This document shows positions 17,350-26,340 of a stretch of 64,000 nucleotides of DNA, piece by piece; the stretch's first letter is position 1; each line of letters starts with the position of its first letter. Origin of the DNA: Prostheceraeus crozeri. Its lineage: Eukaryota > Platyhelminthes > Polycladida > Euryleptidae. The notes under the pieces are model-generated. The model was not told the DNA's origin. It did not search any database and worked only from the letters and a program-made list of their open reading frames with translations. The stretch is from positions 1 through 64,000 of the forward strand of contig CAJQUW010016865.1 in the NCBI GenBank assembly GCA_907163375.1. The letters run 5' to 3'. The position numbers were made by a program, and so were the translations under genes.

Positions 17350-19310
17350 ATTTTGCAGATATATTAGAATTTTTCCATTATATATATTTTAGAATTTTTT
17401 TCTCTAATTAAAAAATGGAAAAATTTTATTGCAACTTATGTAAAAAAAAGTTGCAAACAAAAAGAAGTTATCAATCTCATCTACAAAGTAAAATGCATTT
17501 ACAAAATGTAGAACGAGTTGATGATGGAAATATATTAAAATTAAATAGTTATAAAAACTATCTAGAAACATTGCCTACTGATATAAAAGTTAAAAAAATG
17601 TTTGATGATTATTCACATTCGGAATATAAAAAATTTTTTAATAGTGAAGATGAAGCCGTAACAGATATAAAATATTTATTTTGCGATACTGATGAATTTA
17701 ACGAAATAGATGAATTTGATGAAGCTGAACGAACCGATGAAGCCTTAGCAAATATAAAATATTTATTTAATCAGTCTTTTGAACATAATGAAACCGATAA
17801 AACTTTTTCTGATATTCTAACCAACTTTTATAATATATTTAAGAAATCTTTCAAATGTTATATGAATGTAGAAGTACTTTATACAAAAAATGGACCTGAT
17901 GGAATTCCTGAAGAAATAATACAAGGACATTTTACAAATTCACAAGAAATTCATAATGTAAAAGATATACAACCCATATTTGAATCGATGATACTTAAAT
18001 TAGAAAATTGTATAATTGAAGCCCAGTTACGTGAATCTGGTTGGAGATTTGTTAAAATACTATCTAAGAAAATAGTAATTGATAAATATAAAAATAATAC
18101 TGGTGGTAGTTATGTTCCTTTACCTTTCAGTTCACCACAAATAATCAACATAAAAAATGAAGATGATTATTGTTTTCTGTGGAGTATTATAGCACATTTA
18201 CATCCTGCAGAATATCATAAAGAAAGACTAAGTCATTACAATAAAGAAGAATACATAAATGAATTTGATCTCTCTGATGGCTTAGATGAATTTCCATATG
18301 ATTATAATAGGTTAATAAAGTTTCATAAAAAGAATAAAAATTTAATTGAAGTAAATGTTTTTGAATTAAATGTGAATTATGTTTCTATTGGTAAAATTAT
18401 TCCACTTTACTCAGATTCAAAAGAATTTTATTTGAATAATAAAAATTTATGTCAATCAGAAATAGTATATAATGATAGAGGAAATTACATGCATCATAAT
18501 ATTTTTTACCAAGGAAATATAATATGTACTGAAAAATTTGAACTTGTTAAAACACTATCACCAATAATGATAAATCACAATAATTATAAAGGACGTACTG
18601 ATGATTATAATTACAAATATTCATCTTTATCTTCAGAATACCAACAAAAATCAGAAAATTTAAATAAAAGTTTACAAAAATGTAAAATAGATTATCAACA
18701 ACAAACAAAAATGTTACTACAAGAATATCACCATAAATATCAAAATAAGATAGAAACAATTCAAAAATTAAATGAAGAAAATAATAAAAAATTAAATGAA
18801 GAAAATAATGAAGAAAATGAAACCAATCAAAAAATAAATGAATGTTTAAAAAAATGTCTACAACAATATAAAGAACAATATGATAAAGAATATATTTATC
18901 AGCTACAAATATTAAATCAAAATTATCATCAAAATACATTTAATATTACAAAAGAAATTAATGAAACACATGAAATATATCAAGATAAATTTGAAAAATT
19001 AGAACAGTCAAAACAACCAGCACAAGCGAATATATTATATTATCAGGGTCATTTTATATTGTGTAAAGATGTTTCTATATTTACAAAAACTTCAGATAAT
19101 AAAAATTTTCCTTGTCTTCAATGTATGACAAGTTTTAGAACTTTAGAAGAAATGAATAGACATTTGGAGAATTGTCAACAAAATGAAGCAGTCAGAAACA
19201 CATTTCCAAAAGATGATTATTTAGAATATAATAAATGGTATTTTAAAAATAAAGTACCCTTTACTATTTATTGTGATTTTGAAGCTTATAATGTTAATAT
19301 GACACAAAAT

Positions 19311-19338
19311 CAAACGGAAAGTTCCAGGGCTTCACCCG
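19311..19338. repeat. In-frame double hairpin in PolB
   Basis: 28 nt between AT dinucleotides; GGAA-AG-TTCC and GGG-CTTCA-CCC. Translated as QTESSRASP in the variable spacer after Exo I, next to a NYNSE tandem repeat. Confidence 0.8.
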
Positions 19339-20116
19339 ATTCTGAAAATTATAATTCTGAAAATTATAATTCTGAAAATTATAATTCTGAAAAAAGTGCG
19401 CCTGAAAGAAGTGCACCTGAAAAAAGTTCAACTGAACAAAGTAAAGAAAAATATTTATTTGAACAAAAACCATTATGTTGGGGAATGTACATTCATTCAA
19501 ATTATCCTGAATTATTTAAATCAGAATATTTACAATACTATGGTGAAGACAGTTCAGAAATGTTTACAAAGAAAGTAGAAGAATTACAAGGACGTTTTTC
19601 ACAATTGCTTGAAACAAATAAACCAATGATACCATTAACGGATGAAGAAAGAAAAGAATTTTATGATGAAATAAATTGTTATTACTGTGGAAAAGGTTTT
19701 ACAAATAAATATAAAACTGGCAGAGGTAGATATATTGATAAAGTAAAAGATCATGATCATCTAAATGGATTATATAGAGGTGCAGCACATAATTCTTGTA
19801 ATCTTAATGCTAACAAATTTAAATATAACTTTGTTCCTTTATATTTCTACAATGGTTCTAAATATGATTTCCATCTAGTAATGAAAGATTTATTTTCATC
19901 TGAAAAATTACAACAACAAAAAATAAATGTACTATGTAAAACAGAAGAAGAATATTTTTCAATGCAATTAGATTGTATTAGAATTTTAGATGCATTTAGA
20001 TTTTTTACTCCTTATTCATTAGATGTTATGGGAAAAACTTTGAAACCTGAACAATGTAAAATATTAAATAAATATAATTTAAAACCTTTAAAAGGAATAT
20101 TTCCGTATGAGTATAT

Positions 20117-20185
20117 AGCCTGCGGCTCACAGTCGAAGACTGATATAACTGGAGACAAAAACCTGCGGTTCACAGTCGAAGACTG
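20117..20185. repeat. Paired double hairpins at the PolB frame break
   Basis: Two 26-nt units at 20117-20142 and 20160-20185, each with CAGTC-GAA-GACTG as second hairpin. The first hairpin is AGCC-TGC-GGCT in one and AACC-TGC-GGTT in the other, a paired change that keeps the stem. Confidence 0.88.
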
Positions 20186-20493
20186 ATTTTAATTCTGTGA
20201 ATAAAATTATGGAAGAAAAACAACTTCCTCCAATAAATAAATTTAAATCAACATTAAAACAATCACAATTATCTGAAGAAGACTATGCAGAAGCTGAAAA
20301 GAATTGGAGAGAGTTAAATTGTAAAACAATGTATGATTATACAATGAAATATCTACAGATAGATGTATTAATACTAGCTGATCTTTTCGAAAACTTTCGT
20401 GACATGTGTTTAGAATATTACGGAATAGATCCATGTTATTGTTATTCTACACCAGGTTTAACATGGTTAGCAGGATTAAAACATACTGGTGTT

Positions 20494-20521
20494 CAAGCCG
20501 ATGGCTCTAGGACAAAGTCCG
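20494..20521. repeat. In-frame double hairpin in PolB flanked by TT
   Basis: 28 nt: AGCC-GAT-GGCT, CTA, GGAC-AAA-GTCC, with TT on each side. Translated within VQADGSRTKSVKL without breaking the frame. Confidence 0.85.
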
Positions 20522-21760
20522 TTAAACTTAAACATTATAAAGAAAATACATATGATAAATTATTATTTTTTGAATCTGGAATTAGAGGTGGAGTTTCATC
20601 AGTTTTAGGTAATAGATATGTTAAATGTTATAATAAGAAAGTAAATCCACAAGAATATGGAATAATGAAACCTTTATCTCCAGAAGAAAAAGAAAAAATA
20701 TTAGAAATTTTTCGAACGAAACGAGAAGGAGTAGAACGTGAAAATGCAATTGATGAATTCATGAGAGAAAACTATTTGTTATATTATGATTTTAATAGCT
20801 TATATTCTTCTTGCATGATACAAGAATTACCAACAGGTGAAATGACATGGTGTAATAATCTTGTTTATCAAAGAACATATGATGGTGAAAATAATTTTGG
20901 TTATGTATATGAAGTTGATTTAGTATACCCTGATTATATAAAAGAAGCAACAAAATATTATCCTTTCTGTCCAGAAAACAAAATTCCCAATATAGAAGAT
21001 TTTTCAGATTATCAAAAGTCTATAATGCCGAAAAAATACAGACCAACAAAAAAACTTATGTTAACACAAGGTAATAAAGGAAAGTATGTTGTTGAAGGAA
21101 GAATGCTAGATTGGTATTTAAATCATGGCATGATTCTCACCAAAATACATCGAAAACTAGAGTATAGAAAATCTAAATGGTTAAAAAATTATATAGAGTT
21201 CAATATTGAAAAACGTAAAATAGCTAAAAGAAATAAAGATGATTTTGGAAACGTTTTCTTCAAATTAATGAATAATGCATTTTATGGTAAGACTTTAGAA
21301 AATGTACGTAATAGACAAAATATTGAAATAGTTTATGATAGAGATAGATTTCAAAATTTAACAAGGAAACCTACATATAAAAGAACTACTAGATTTAGTG
21401 ATGAACTATGTGCTGTTCATCTAAGAAGAAGCATTGTAAAACATGATAAGTTTAATTTCATTGGTTTCACTATATTAGAATTAGCTAAACTATTTATGTA
21501 TAGTTTTATATATGATTATTTAGCACCTGCTTATGGCAAAAACTATAAATTACACTTTACAGATACCGATTCTGTTTTCTTAGAATTAACAATACCGTAT
21601 AATTCTACACTTGATGAAGAAATTAATAAAATAAAAGATATCATTCATCCTTCTGATTTATGTAAAGTAAAAGATGAATTAGAAGGAAATGAAGATTTCA
21701 TAACAGAAGCTATATTTTTAAAATCTAAATGTTACTGTTATGATACAACTAATAATATTA

Positions 21761-21793
21761 GGACATCGGAGATGTCTTCCAGGGCTTCGCCCG
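21761..21793. repeat. In-frame double hairpin near the PolB C-terminus
   Basis: GACAT-CGGAG-ATGTC, then GGGC-TTC-GCCC; TTA lies on both sides. Translated as SEMSSRASPV. Confidence 0.82.
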
Positions 21794-22137
21794 TTAAAAC
21801 ACATAAAACATTAAAAGGAATTTCAAAGGCATCAGTGGCTAATCAAATAACATTTCAAGATTATAAAAATGCATTATTTAATAATGAAATAAAAACAGCA
21901 TATAATTATAGACTTAATTCAAAGAAACATAAAATGTATTTAAAAGAAGAACATAAATTAGCATTAGATCCATTTGATGATAAAAGAAAAATTTTACCTG
22001 ATGGAATAACTACTTTACCTTTTTAATTTTCTAATTTCTATTTTCTAAATATAACAATATAAAAATATAAAAATATAAAATATTATAAAATATTATAAAA
22101 ATAAAATAAAATAATAATATAAAATTATCATATAAAA

Positions 22138-22956
22138 ATGGATAAAGTTAGAGCTGATAATTTTAAAAGAATAAAACAATTAGACGAATTAATAAAACAA
22201 AGAAATATTATGAAAGAAAATCATCTTCAACATAGAATGACAAAAGCTGGTATTCAATCTGATATGTTTGATAAATTAAAATTAACTGAAGAAGTAAAAA
22301 CTGATTATGAAAAAACTGTCGAACCATTTAAAACTCTTGAAAAGGAACTTAATGAAAAACGTGTTGATATAGCGGATCCTGTACTTAAAACACTATTAGA
22401 TGACTATGGTTTATTAGAGGCAAACATAGATAAAAAATTACCAAAATCTATGTTATTCGAACATTCTACTTTCTTTTTAGATAAAAAATTATTTGCAAGA
22501 TTTTATCTTGGTGGTAAAGAAATATTTCCACAACCTTTACGAGGATTAATTTTTACGCCAGATAAAAAACCTATTAGTTTAGATAGAAATTTTGTTGATC
22601 TTTTAAGAGGAGCAGATTTAAAAAATTATGCTGTAGAAGATCTCATAAAATATAGAGCTATATTAGATAGAGTCGGTGTAGTAAAAACTCTTAGACGTTA
22701 TAAACAATTAGAAAATTTATTATCAACGGGAGTTAAAGTAGGAAAAGGTTTATCTGAAAAACAGAAAACTGAAACAACTGTATTTTTACCAGATGATCCA
22801 CAAGAATTACTAAATAGATTAAATATTTTAATATCTGCAATAAAAGAAGGACATAATTCTAGTTTCAATGAAATTCATGCTATATTGAAAAGACTGTTAG
22901 AAAAGAAGATTCTAAATGAAGAGGATTATAAAAGTATAACGAACCGAATGATCTAG
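22138..22956 (+). CDS. Conserved-looking protein of unknown function
   Basis: 272 residues. A basic, helical N-terminus (VRADNFKRIKQLDELIKQRN) is shared with the 57-residue minus-strand gene at 13105-13278. A compact middle follows (FFLDKKLFARFYLGGKEIFPQPLRGLIF) and a helical C-terminus. I recognise no enzymatic motif. The TAG stop lies inside a double-hairpin element (22940-22967), so the original C-terminus may have been longer. It lies between PolB and penton on the same strand, which suggests a structural or replication accessory role. Confidence 0.7.
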   Translation: MDKVRADNFKRIKQLDELIKQRNIMKENHLQHRMTKAGIQSDMFDKLKLTEEVKTDYEKTVEPFKTLEKELNEKRVDIADPVLKTLLDDYGLLEANIDKKLPKSMLFEHSTFFLDKKLFARFYLGGKEIFPQPLRGLIFTPDKKPISLDRNFVDLLRGADLKNYAVEDLIKYRAILDRVGVVKTLRRYKQLENLLSTGVKVGKGLSEKQKTETTVFLPDDPQELLNRLNILISAIKEGHNSSFNEIHAILKRLLEKKILNEEDYKSITNRMI

Positions 22957-22967
22957 GACTTCGCCCG
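22940..22967. repeat. Decayed double hairpin supplying a stop codon
   Basis: 28 nt aligned to the 17322 unit, with mismatches in both stems (AACC-GAA-TGAT; GGAC-TTC-GCCC). The TAG of the upstream ORF is in its linker. Confidence 0.75.
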
Positions 22968-23050
22968 TAGCTGAAATATGTTGTTGTTTTACTTTTTTTA
23001 TAAAAAAAATATTTCATAAAAAATATTTATTTAATTTTTTTATTTTAAAA

Positions 23051-23839
23051 ATGTGTTCAGCAGATTTAGACAAAATTAATAATCATTTAGAAAATTTGAC
23101 AGAGATTTTGGGTTCATCAAAATTTAGTACGACGTTAAAAATTATAACAACTACTTCATCACACACTTGTAATTTAGAACCCATTCTACATTTGGAACAA
23201 AATAAAAATTATCAAATTGCATTGACTAGTTTCTCCACATTTAACACTATTCAAAACGTTATCAAAGATGTGAATGATCAATTTAGATATTCTACTGATA
23301 AAGGCAAAACATGGAAAATACTAACTTTTCTTCCTGGTTCTTACGAAGTTGAAACAATATCAAATGAAATTAAGAGACATTTAGGTATATCATTTAAAGA
23401 TAAGAAACAATTACATTTTGCAGTTGAACCGGCAGTTAATAAATTTTCTCTTACTTTAGACGAAAATCATCAAGTTGATTTTAATCATGATAGATCATTG
23501 TCAAAGCTATTAGGATTTAATAAACAAACCTATAGTCAAGGTTATCATTTAGGTGAGAAGATTCCAAAAATAACTGAAATAAATTCAATTGTTGTACATT
23601 GTGACATTATTGAAGGAGGATATATAAATGGTGAATTATCAAATTTAATATTCAGTTTTCCAGCTTTTACTGTGCCCATTGGTTATAGATTAAATGTATT
23701 TCCACAAACATTAATATATTTCCCTATTACAAGAAAAACTATTAACAACATTGGCATTAGAATCACTGATGAAAAAGGACAAGAAATAAATTTTGGAGGT
23801 GAAGAGATTATGATAGATCTTTTGGTACGGGAGGTATAA
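23051..23839 (+). CDS. Penton / minor capsid protein (single jelly roll)
   Basis: 262 residues with the Polinton/adintovirus penton pattern. It has an N-terminal helix, a beta-rich core (YQIALTSFSTFNTIQNV; GSYEVETISNEIKRHLG; FSLTLDENHQVDF), then INSIVVHCDIIEGGYINGEL, SFPAFTVPIGYRLNV and the terminal strand NIGIRITDEKGQEINFGGEE. It would close the five-fold vertices. The final codons (LLVREV) and the TAA run into a hairpin: ACGGGAG and CTCCCGT pair around the stop, so the C-terminus was probably altered by that insertion. Otherwise intact. Confidence 0.85.
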   Translation: MCSADLDKINNHLENLTEILGSSKFSTTLKIITTTSSHTCNLEPILHLEQNKNYQIALTSFSTFNTIQNVIKDVNDQFRYSTDKGKTWKILTFLPGSYEVETISNEIKRHLGISFKDKKQLHFAVEPAVNKFSLTLDENHQVDFNHDRSLSKLLGFNKQTYSQGYHLGEKIPKITEINSIVVHCDIIEGGYINGELSNLIFSFPAFTVPIGYRLNVFPQTLIYFPITRKTINNIGIRITDEKGQEINFGGEEIMIDLLVREV

Positions 23840-23866
23840 ACTCCCGTTCGAGAGGTATAAACTTTT
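23826..23866. repeat. Double hairpin over the penton stop codon
   Basis: ACGGGAG-GTATAAA-CTCCCGT, then a weaker AGAG-GTATAAA-CTTT with the same loop. The penton TAA is in the first loop. Confidence 0.75.
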
Positions 23867-23999
23867 ACGCTACAATAGAGAAGTTTAATTTTTTTATCAT
23901 TTTTCATTATTAACCTTATTAATCTTATTATTAGAAACAAAAAAAATAAACTTAAATTAAAATTTTTATTTTTTTGTTTTTAAAAACACTAATTCAATA

Positions 24000-24788
24000 A
24001 TGGATGAATTTATTACTTTAAAAATGAATGAAATGTCTTTAAATAAAAAGAAACTTAAATTTAATCATCATCCAAATTTATCTAATAAAGTTTTGTCAGT
24101 TATTTGTGGAAGATCAGGATGTGGAAAAACATATCTATTATTTAAAATTTTAACGACTCCAAATTTTTTGGATTATAACAATCTTATAATTTATACAACA
24201 ACGGCAGAACAACCCGTCTATCAATTTTTAAAATATGGATTTGAAAATAATCTTACAAAAACAGCAATTGCTTCTCTATTCGAAGAATACGAAAAATCTG
24301 AATATGAAGAAGAAATAAATTTGTGGTGTGAAGAAGCAGCAAAAAATAAACAATTAGTTGAATCCAATAAAAATAAGCATATAAAAATACAATTAATAGA
24401 TGATAGTGGTAATATGCAAGATCCTAGTAAACTAGATAAAACAATGAAACATTGTGTAATTTTTGATGATTGTGTTAATGACAGAAATCAGTCAGTTCAA
24501 AGAAATTATTTCACAAGAGGTAGACATAATAACTGTAGTGTATTTTATTTAACACAAAGTATGTATTCATTAGATGGAAGTGTTATTAGAAAGAATGCAA
24601 ATATATTTATACTATTTGAAATAAATGCAAGAAACTTAAGTGATTTGTTAAGAGATTTATGTATAAGAGATAAAGATGAATTTAAACAATCGTGTAATAA
24701 TGCTTGGTCAAAAGATTATGGATTTATCACAATTAATATTGATAAAAAAATTCATGAAAGAGTTATCGAACAATTGTTTACCGAGTAA
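24000..24788 (+). CDS. A32/FtsK-type packaging ATPase, copy 2
   Basis: 262 residues. Walker A is CGRSGCGKTYL (about residues 36-46), Walker B HCVIFDDCV (about 150-158), with FTRGRHNNCSVFYLTQS just after. This is the standard arrangement in Polinton/adintovirus genome-packaging ATPases, and the length is typical. It lies beside penton, as expected for a late gene. It shares motifs but little else with the ATPase at 16355 (TGSGKTTF and LLILDDVA there), so the element carries two divergent members of the family. Intact. Confidence 0.88.
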   Translation: MDEFITLKMNEMSLNKKKLKFNHHPNLSNKVLSVICGRSGCGKTYLLFKILTTPNFLDYNNLIIYTTTAEQPVYQFLKYGFENNLTKTAIASLFEEYEKSEYEEEINLWCEEAAKNKQLVESNKNKHIKIQLIDDSGNMQDPSKLDKTMKHCVIFDDCVNDRNQSVQRNYFTRGRHNNCSVFYLTQSMYSLDGSVIRKNANIFILFEINARNLSDLLRDLCIRDKDEFKQSCNNAWSKDYGFITINIDKKIHERVIEQLFTE

Positions 24789-24856
24789 TAAAAATATACA
24801 AATATAATGTTTTAATATTTTATTTTTTATTATCAGCTTTAATTTTGTCTATTTTT

Positions 24857-25072
24857 TTAAAATATAATATTTGAATTTTGTGGTAACATTGGTATACAGC
24901 AAAAACATTTTACTAAACAAATTATTTTTTTATTGCTTTGTTGTTTGTAATCTTTTCGTTTAAAGTTTTCACGTTTAAAGTTTTCACGTTTAAAATTTTC
25001 TCGTTTAAAATTTTCTCGTTTAAAATTTTCTCGTATTAAGTTTTGTTTAATAAAGTTTTGTCTAATAAACAT
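24857..25072 (-). CDS. Low-complexity ENFKR-repeat ORF (doubtful)
   Basis: 71 codons on the minus strand, overlapping the stop of the 250-residue gene by 37 nt. It contains five RENFKR-type repeats made by 18-bp tandem repeats at about 24953-25033. The repeat may simply be noncoding 3' sequence with an open frame. No homology recognised. Confidence 0.3.
   Translation of the reverse strand: MFIRQNFIKQNLIRENFKRENFKRENFKRENFKRENFKRKDYKQQSNKKIICLVKCFCCIPMLPQNSNIIF
24953..25033. repeat. 18-bp tandem repeat
   Basis: About four and a half copies of TCGTTTAAAGTTTTCACG and the variant TCGTTTAAAATTTTCTCG, between the convergent ATPase 2 and membrane-protein genes. Confidence 0.8.
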
Positions 25073-25788
25073 TTTAGCTCTTCTAAAAAAATTTTATCAT
25101 CACTAAAAGTTTTACCATCACTAGAAATTTTGCCATCCTTTTTATTTTTATCATCAACTTTTTCTGTCTGTGATTGAAATGATATTTGATTTACTTCATT
25201 AGCTATTTGATCAAATTTTTCAATCTCATCTAACGTAATAACATTATCATCACATACTCTTTGAAAGTAGTAGTGTAGTTTATCATAGACTTCTTTAATA
25301 TGTAAATGCTTAGTTTTTAATGATTTTCGTTTCTTAGTTATTAAAGATTTTTCTAACATTGTAGCAAGTGAAGTTGCAAAAACACCCGTACCTGTTAAAG
25401 CTGTAGCAACTACTGGAATTACTAAAACACCTGAAGATATAACAATTGTTAAAGCACCTAAACTTATTGTTAAGAATATGCCAATTCCTTGTGTTACATT
25501 CTTAACTTTACTCCATCTCTTTCTTAATTTTTTATAATGCTCTAATCTTAATAATAATTGAGATTCCTTATCTTTCATATACCTTACTCTATCTTTGTGT
25601 TTTTCTTTATTCATTTTTTCAATGTTAATCTTTTCAATGTCCATTAAAGTAGAACTACGTTCATATGATAACGAAGGATATATTCTTGAGGTTCCTTCCA
25701 TTTCTGAAGTTCCTTCCACTTTTGTTTCATCCACTTTTGTTTCTTCCATTTTTGTTTCATCCATTTTTAAAGAAATATTTTTAGTCAC
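25036..25788 (-). CDS. Membrane protein straddling the right TIR
   Basis: 250 residues. The N-terminus has an acidic tandem repeat (MEETKVDETKVEGTSEM), then a basic helix (KDRVRYMKDKESQLLLRLEH). A long hydrophobic segment follows, probably two membrane spans (IGIFLTISLGALTIVISSGV and then VIPVVATALTGTGVFATSLA), and a charged C-terminus with VITLDEIEKFDQ. Such proteins recur in adintovirus-like elements, but the function is unknown to me. The first 90 codons lie in the right TIR, so the left TIR holds a broken copy (7482-7636). Intact. Confidence 0.7.
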   Translation of the reverse strand: MTKNISLKMDETKMEETKVDETKVEGTSEMEGTSRIYPSLSYERSSTLMDIEKINIEKMNKEKHKDRVRYMKDKESQLLLRLEHYKKLRKRWSKVKNVTQGIGIFLTISLGALTIVISSGVLVIPVVATALTGTGVFATSLATMLEKSLITKKRKSLKTKHLHIKEVYDKLHYYFQRVCDDNVITLDEIEKFDQIANEVNQISFQSQTEKVDDKNKKDGKISSDGKTFSDDKIFLEELKCLLDKTLLNKT

Positions 25789-25982
25789 ATGATATATTTT
25801 AAAAACCTGAAAGATGGATAAAATTCATGAATTTGAAATTCTCAACTTTTATGATTTTTTCGGTGTCCTAGAACGGTCATGATTTAAGCAATGAAAAATG
25901 ACATAATCACAAATTTGAGATTCTTAACTTTTATAATTTTCGGTGTCCTGGAACGGTCATGATTTTGGCGGCGGGTGAAAAT

Positions 25983-26017
25983 CGAACCGAAGGTTCTAGG
26001 GCTTCGCGCTTCGCCCG
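25983..26017. repeat. Expanded double hairpin in right TIR
   Basis: Counterpart of the unit at 6967 with 7 nt more in the second hairpin (CTTCG module doubled); AT on both sides. Confidence 0.85.
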
Positions 26018-26083
26018 ATTGTAATTCTCAAATTTGAGATTTTGAAAAATTTGAAAATTGGGTATTTTTAAAAACGTCCAAAT

Positions 26084-26111
26084 CGGAGCGAAGCTCCTCT
26101 GGCTTTAGCCG
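26084..26111. repeat. TIR-specific double hairpin (filled site)
   Basis: 28 nt between AT and AT: GGAGC-GAA-GCTCC, TCT, GGC-TTTA-GCC. The left TIR (6891-6909) lacks exactly this unit plus one AT. Confidence 0.9.
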
Positions 26112-26340
26112 ATTTATGAATTTAGGTCTTCATAACCTGAAAAAGGGTTCAAATTCATGAATTTATGTTGTTTTTAAAAGTACCATTTTTTAAAAAAATG
26201 GTACTTTTTGAATGAACCAAATTCATGAATTTAGGTCTTAAAAACCTGAAAAAGGGTCTAAATTCATAAATTTATGTCGTTTTTAAAAGTACTATTTTTT
26301 TGATTTTATGGTGTCCTGGAACGGTCTTTTATCCATTACT

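Larger units (their letters stand above)
17415..22026 (+). pseudogene. Protein-primed DNA polymerase B, frame broken
   Basis: Replicative polymerase of the element. Frame 1 (17415-20186): an N-terminal zinc finger (CNLCKKKLQTKRSYQSHLQ), a long coiled coil (about residues 400-540), a second finger (CLQCMTSF...HLENC), Exo I (IYCDFEAYN, about 617), an HNH/endonuclease VII-like insert (CYYCGKGF ... DHDHLNGLYRGAAHNSCN) and Exo II (YNGSKYDFHL). It stops at 20184-20186. Frame 2 (from 20197 to 22026, GTG first codon) holds Exo III (YTMKYLQIDVLILADLF), motif A (YDFNSLYSS), motif B (KLMNNAFYGKT) and motif C (FTDTDSVF). The break coincides with two double-hairpin units offset by 43 nt, not a multiple of three. 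Other units lie in frame at 19311, 20494 and 21761. All catalytic motifs survive, so the damage is recent or an assembly artefact. Confidence 0.92.
6673..26340. mobile_element. Maverick/Polinton-type (adintovirus-like) element
   Basis: A 19.7-kb block starting AGTAATGG and ending CCATTACT, with long terminal inverted repeats. It encodes the diagnostic set: retroviral-type integrase, protein-primed DNA polymerase B, adenain-type protease, A32/FtsK-type ATPases, double-jelly-roll major capsid and penton. A parvovirus-like phospholipase A2 is also present, as reported for some adintoviruses. Genes are much more AT-rich than the host flank. I find no 6-bp target duplication (CATATG on the left, ATTGTC on the right). 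Protease and polymerase are frameshifted, so this copy is an endogenous, decaying provirus-like element. Confidence 0.95.
25522..26340. repeat. Polinton right terminal inverted repeat
   Basis: Inverse copy of 6673-7636, including terminal AGTAATGG, the GACCGTTCCAGGACACC motif and the blocks ATAAATTTATGAATTTAG and CAGGTTATGAAGACC. Compared with the left copy it has an extra 28-nt hairpin unit at 26084-26111 and an expanded hairpin at 25983, but fewer tandem units. Confidence 0.9.

Noticed and set aside
18547-18939. 130-codon minus-strand ORF in PolB
   Set aside because: Antisense shadow of the coiled-coil part of PolB; hydrophobic composition results from the AAT/AAA-rich sense strand.
6967-26111. 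GC-rich hairpins as tRNA genes, CRISPR repeats or attachment sites
   Set aside because: Units are only about 28 nt, have no cloverleaf, no regular spacer spacing and no adjacent cas genes; they are dispersed, differ in sequence and often lie in coding frames.
6673-26340. Bacterial or free viral contamination joined by assembly error
   Set aside because: The element has full terminal repeats, broken genes and host-like DNA on both sides; an integrated copy explains this better, though read spanning was not tested.
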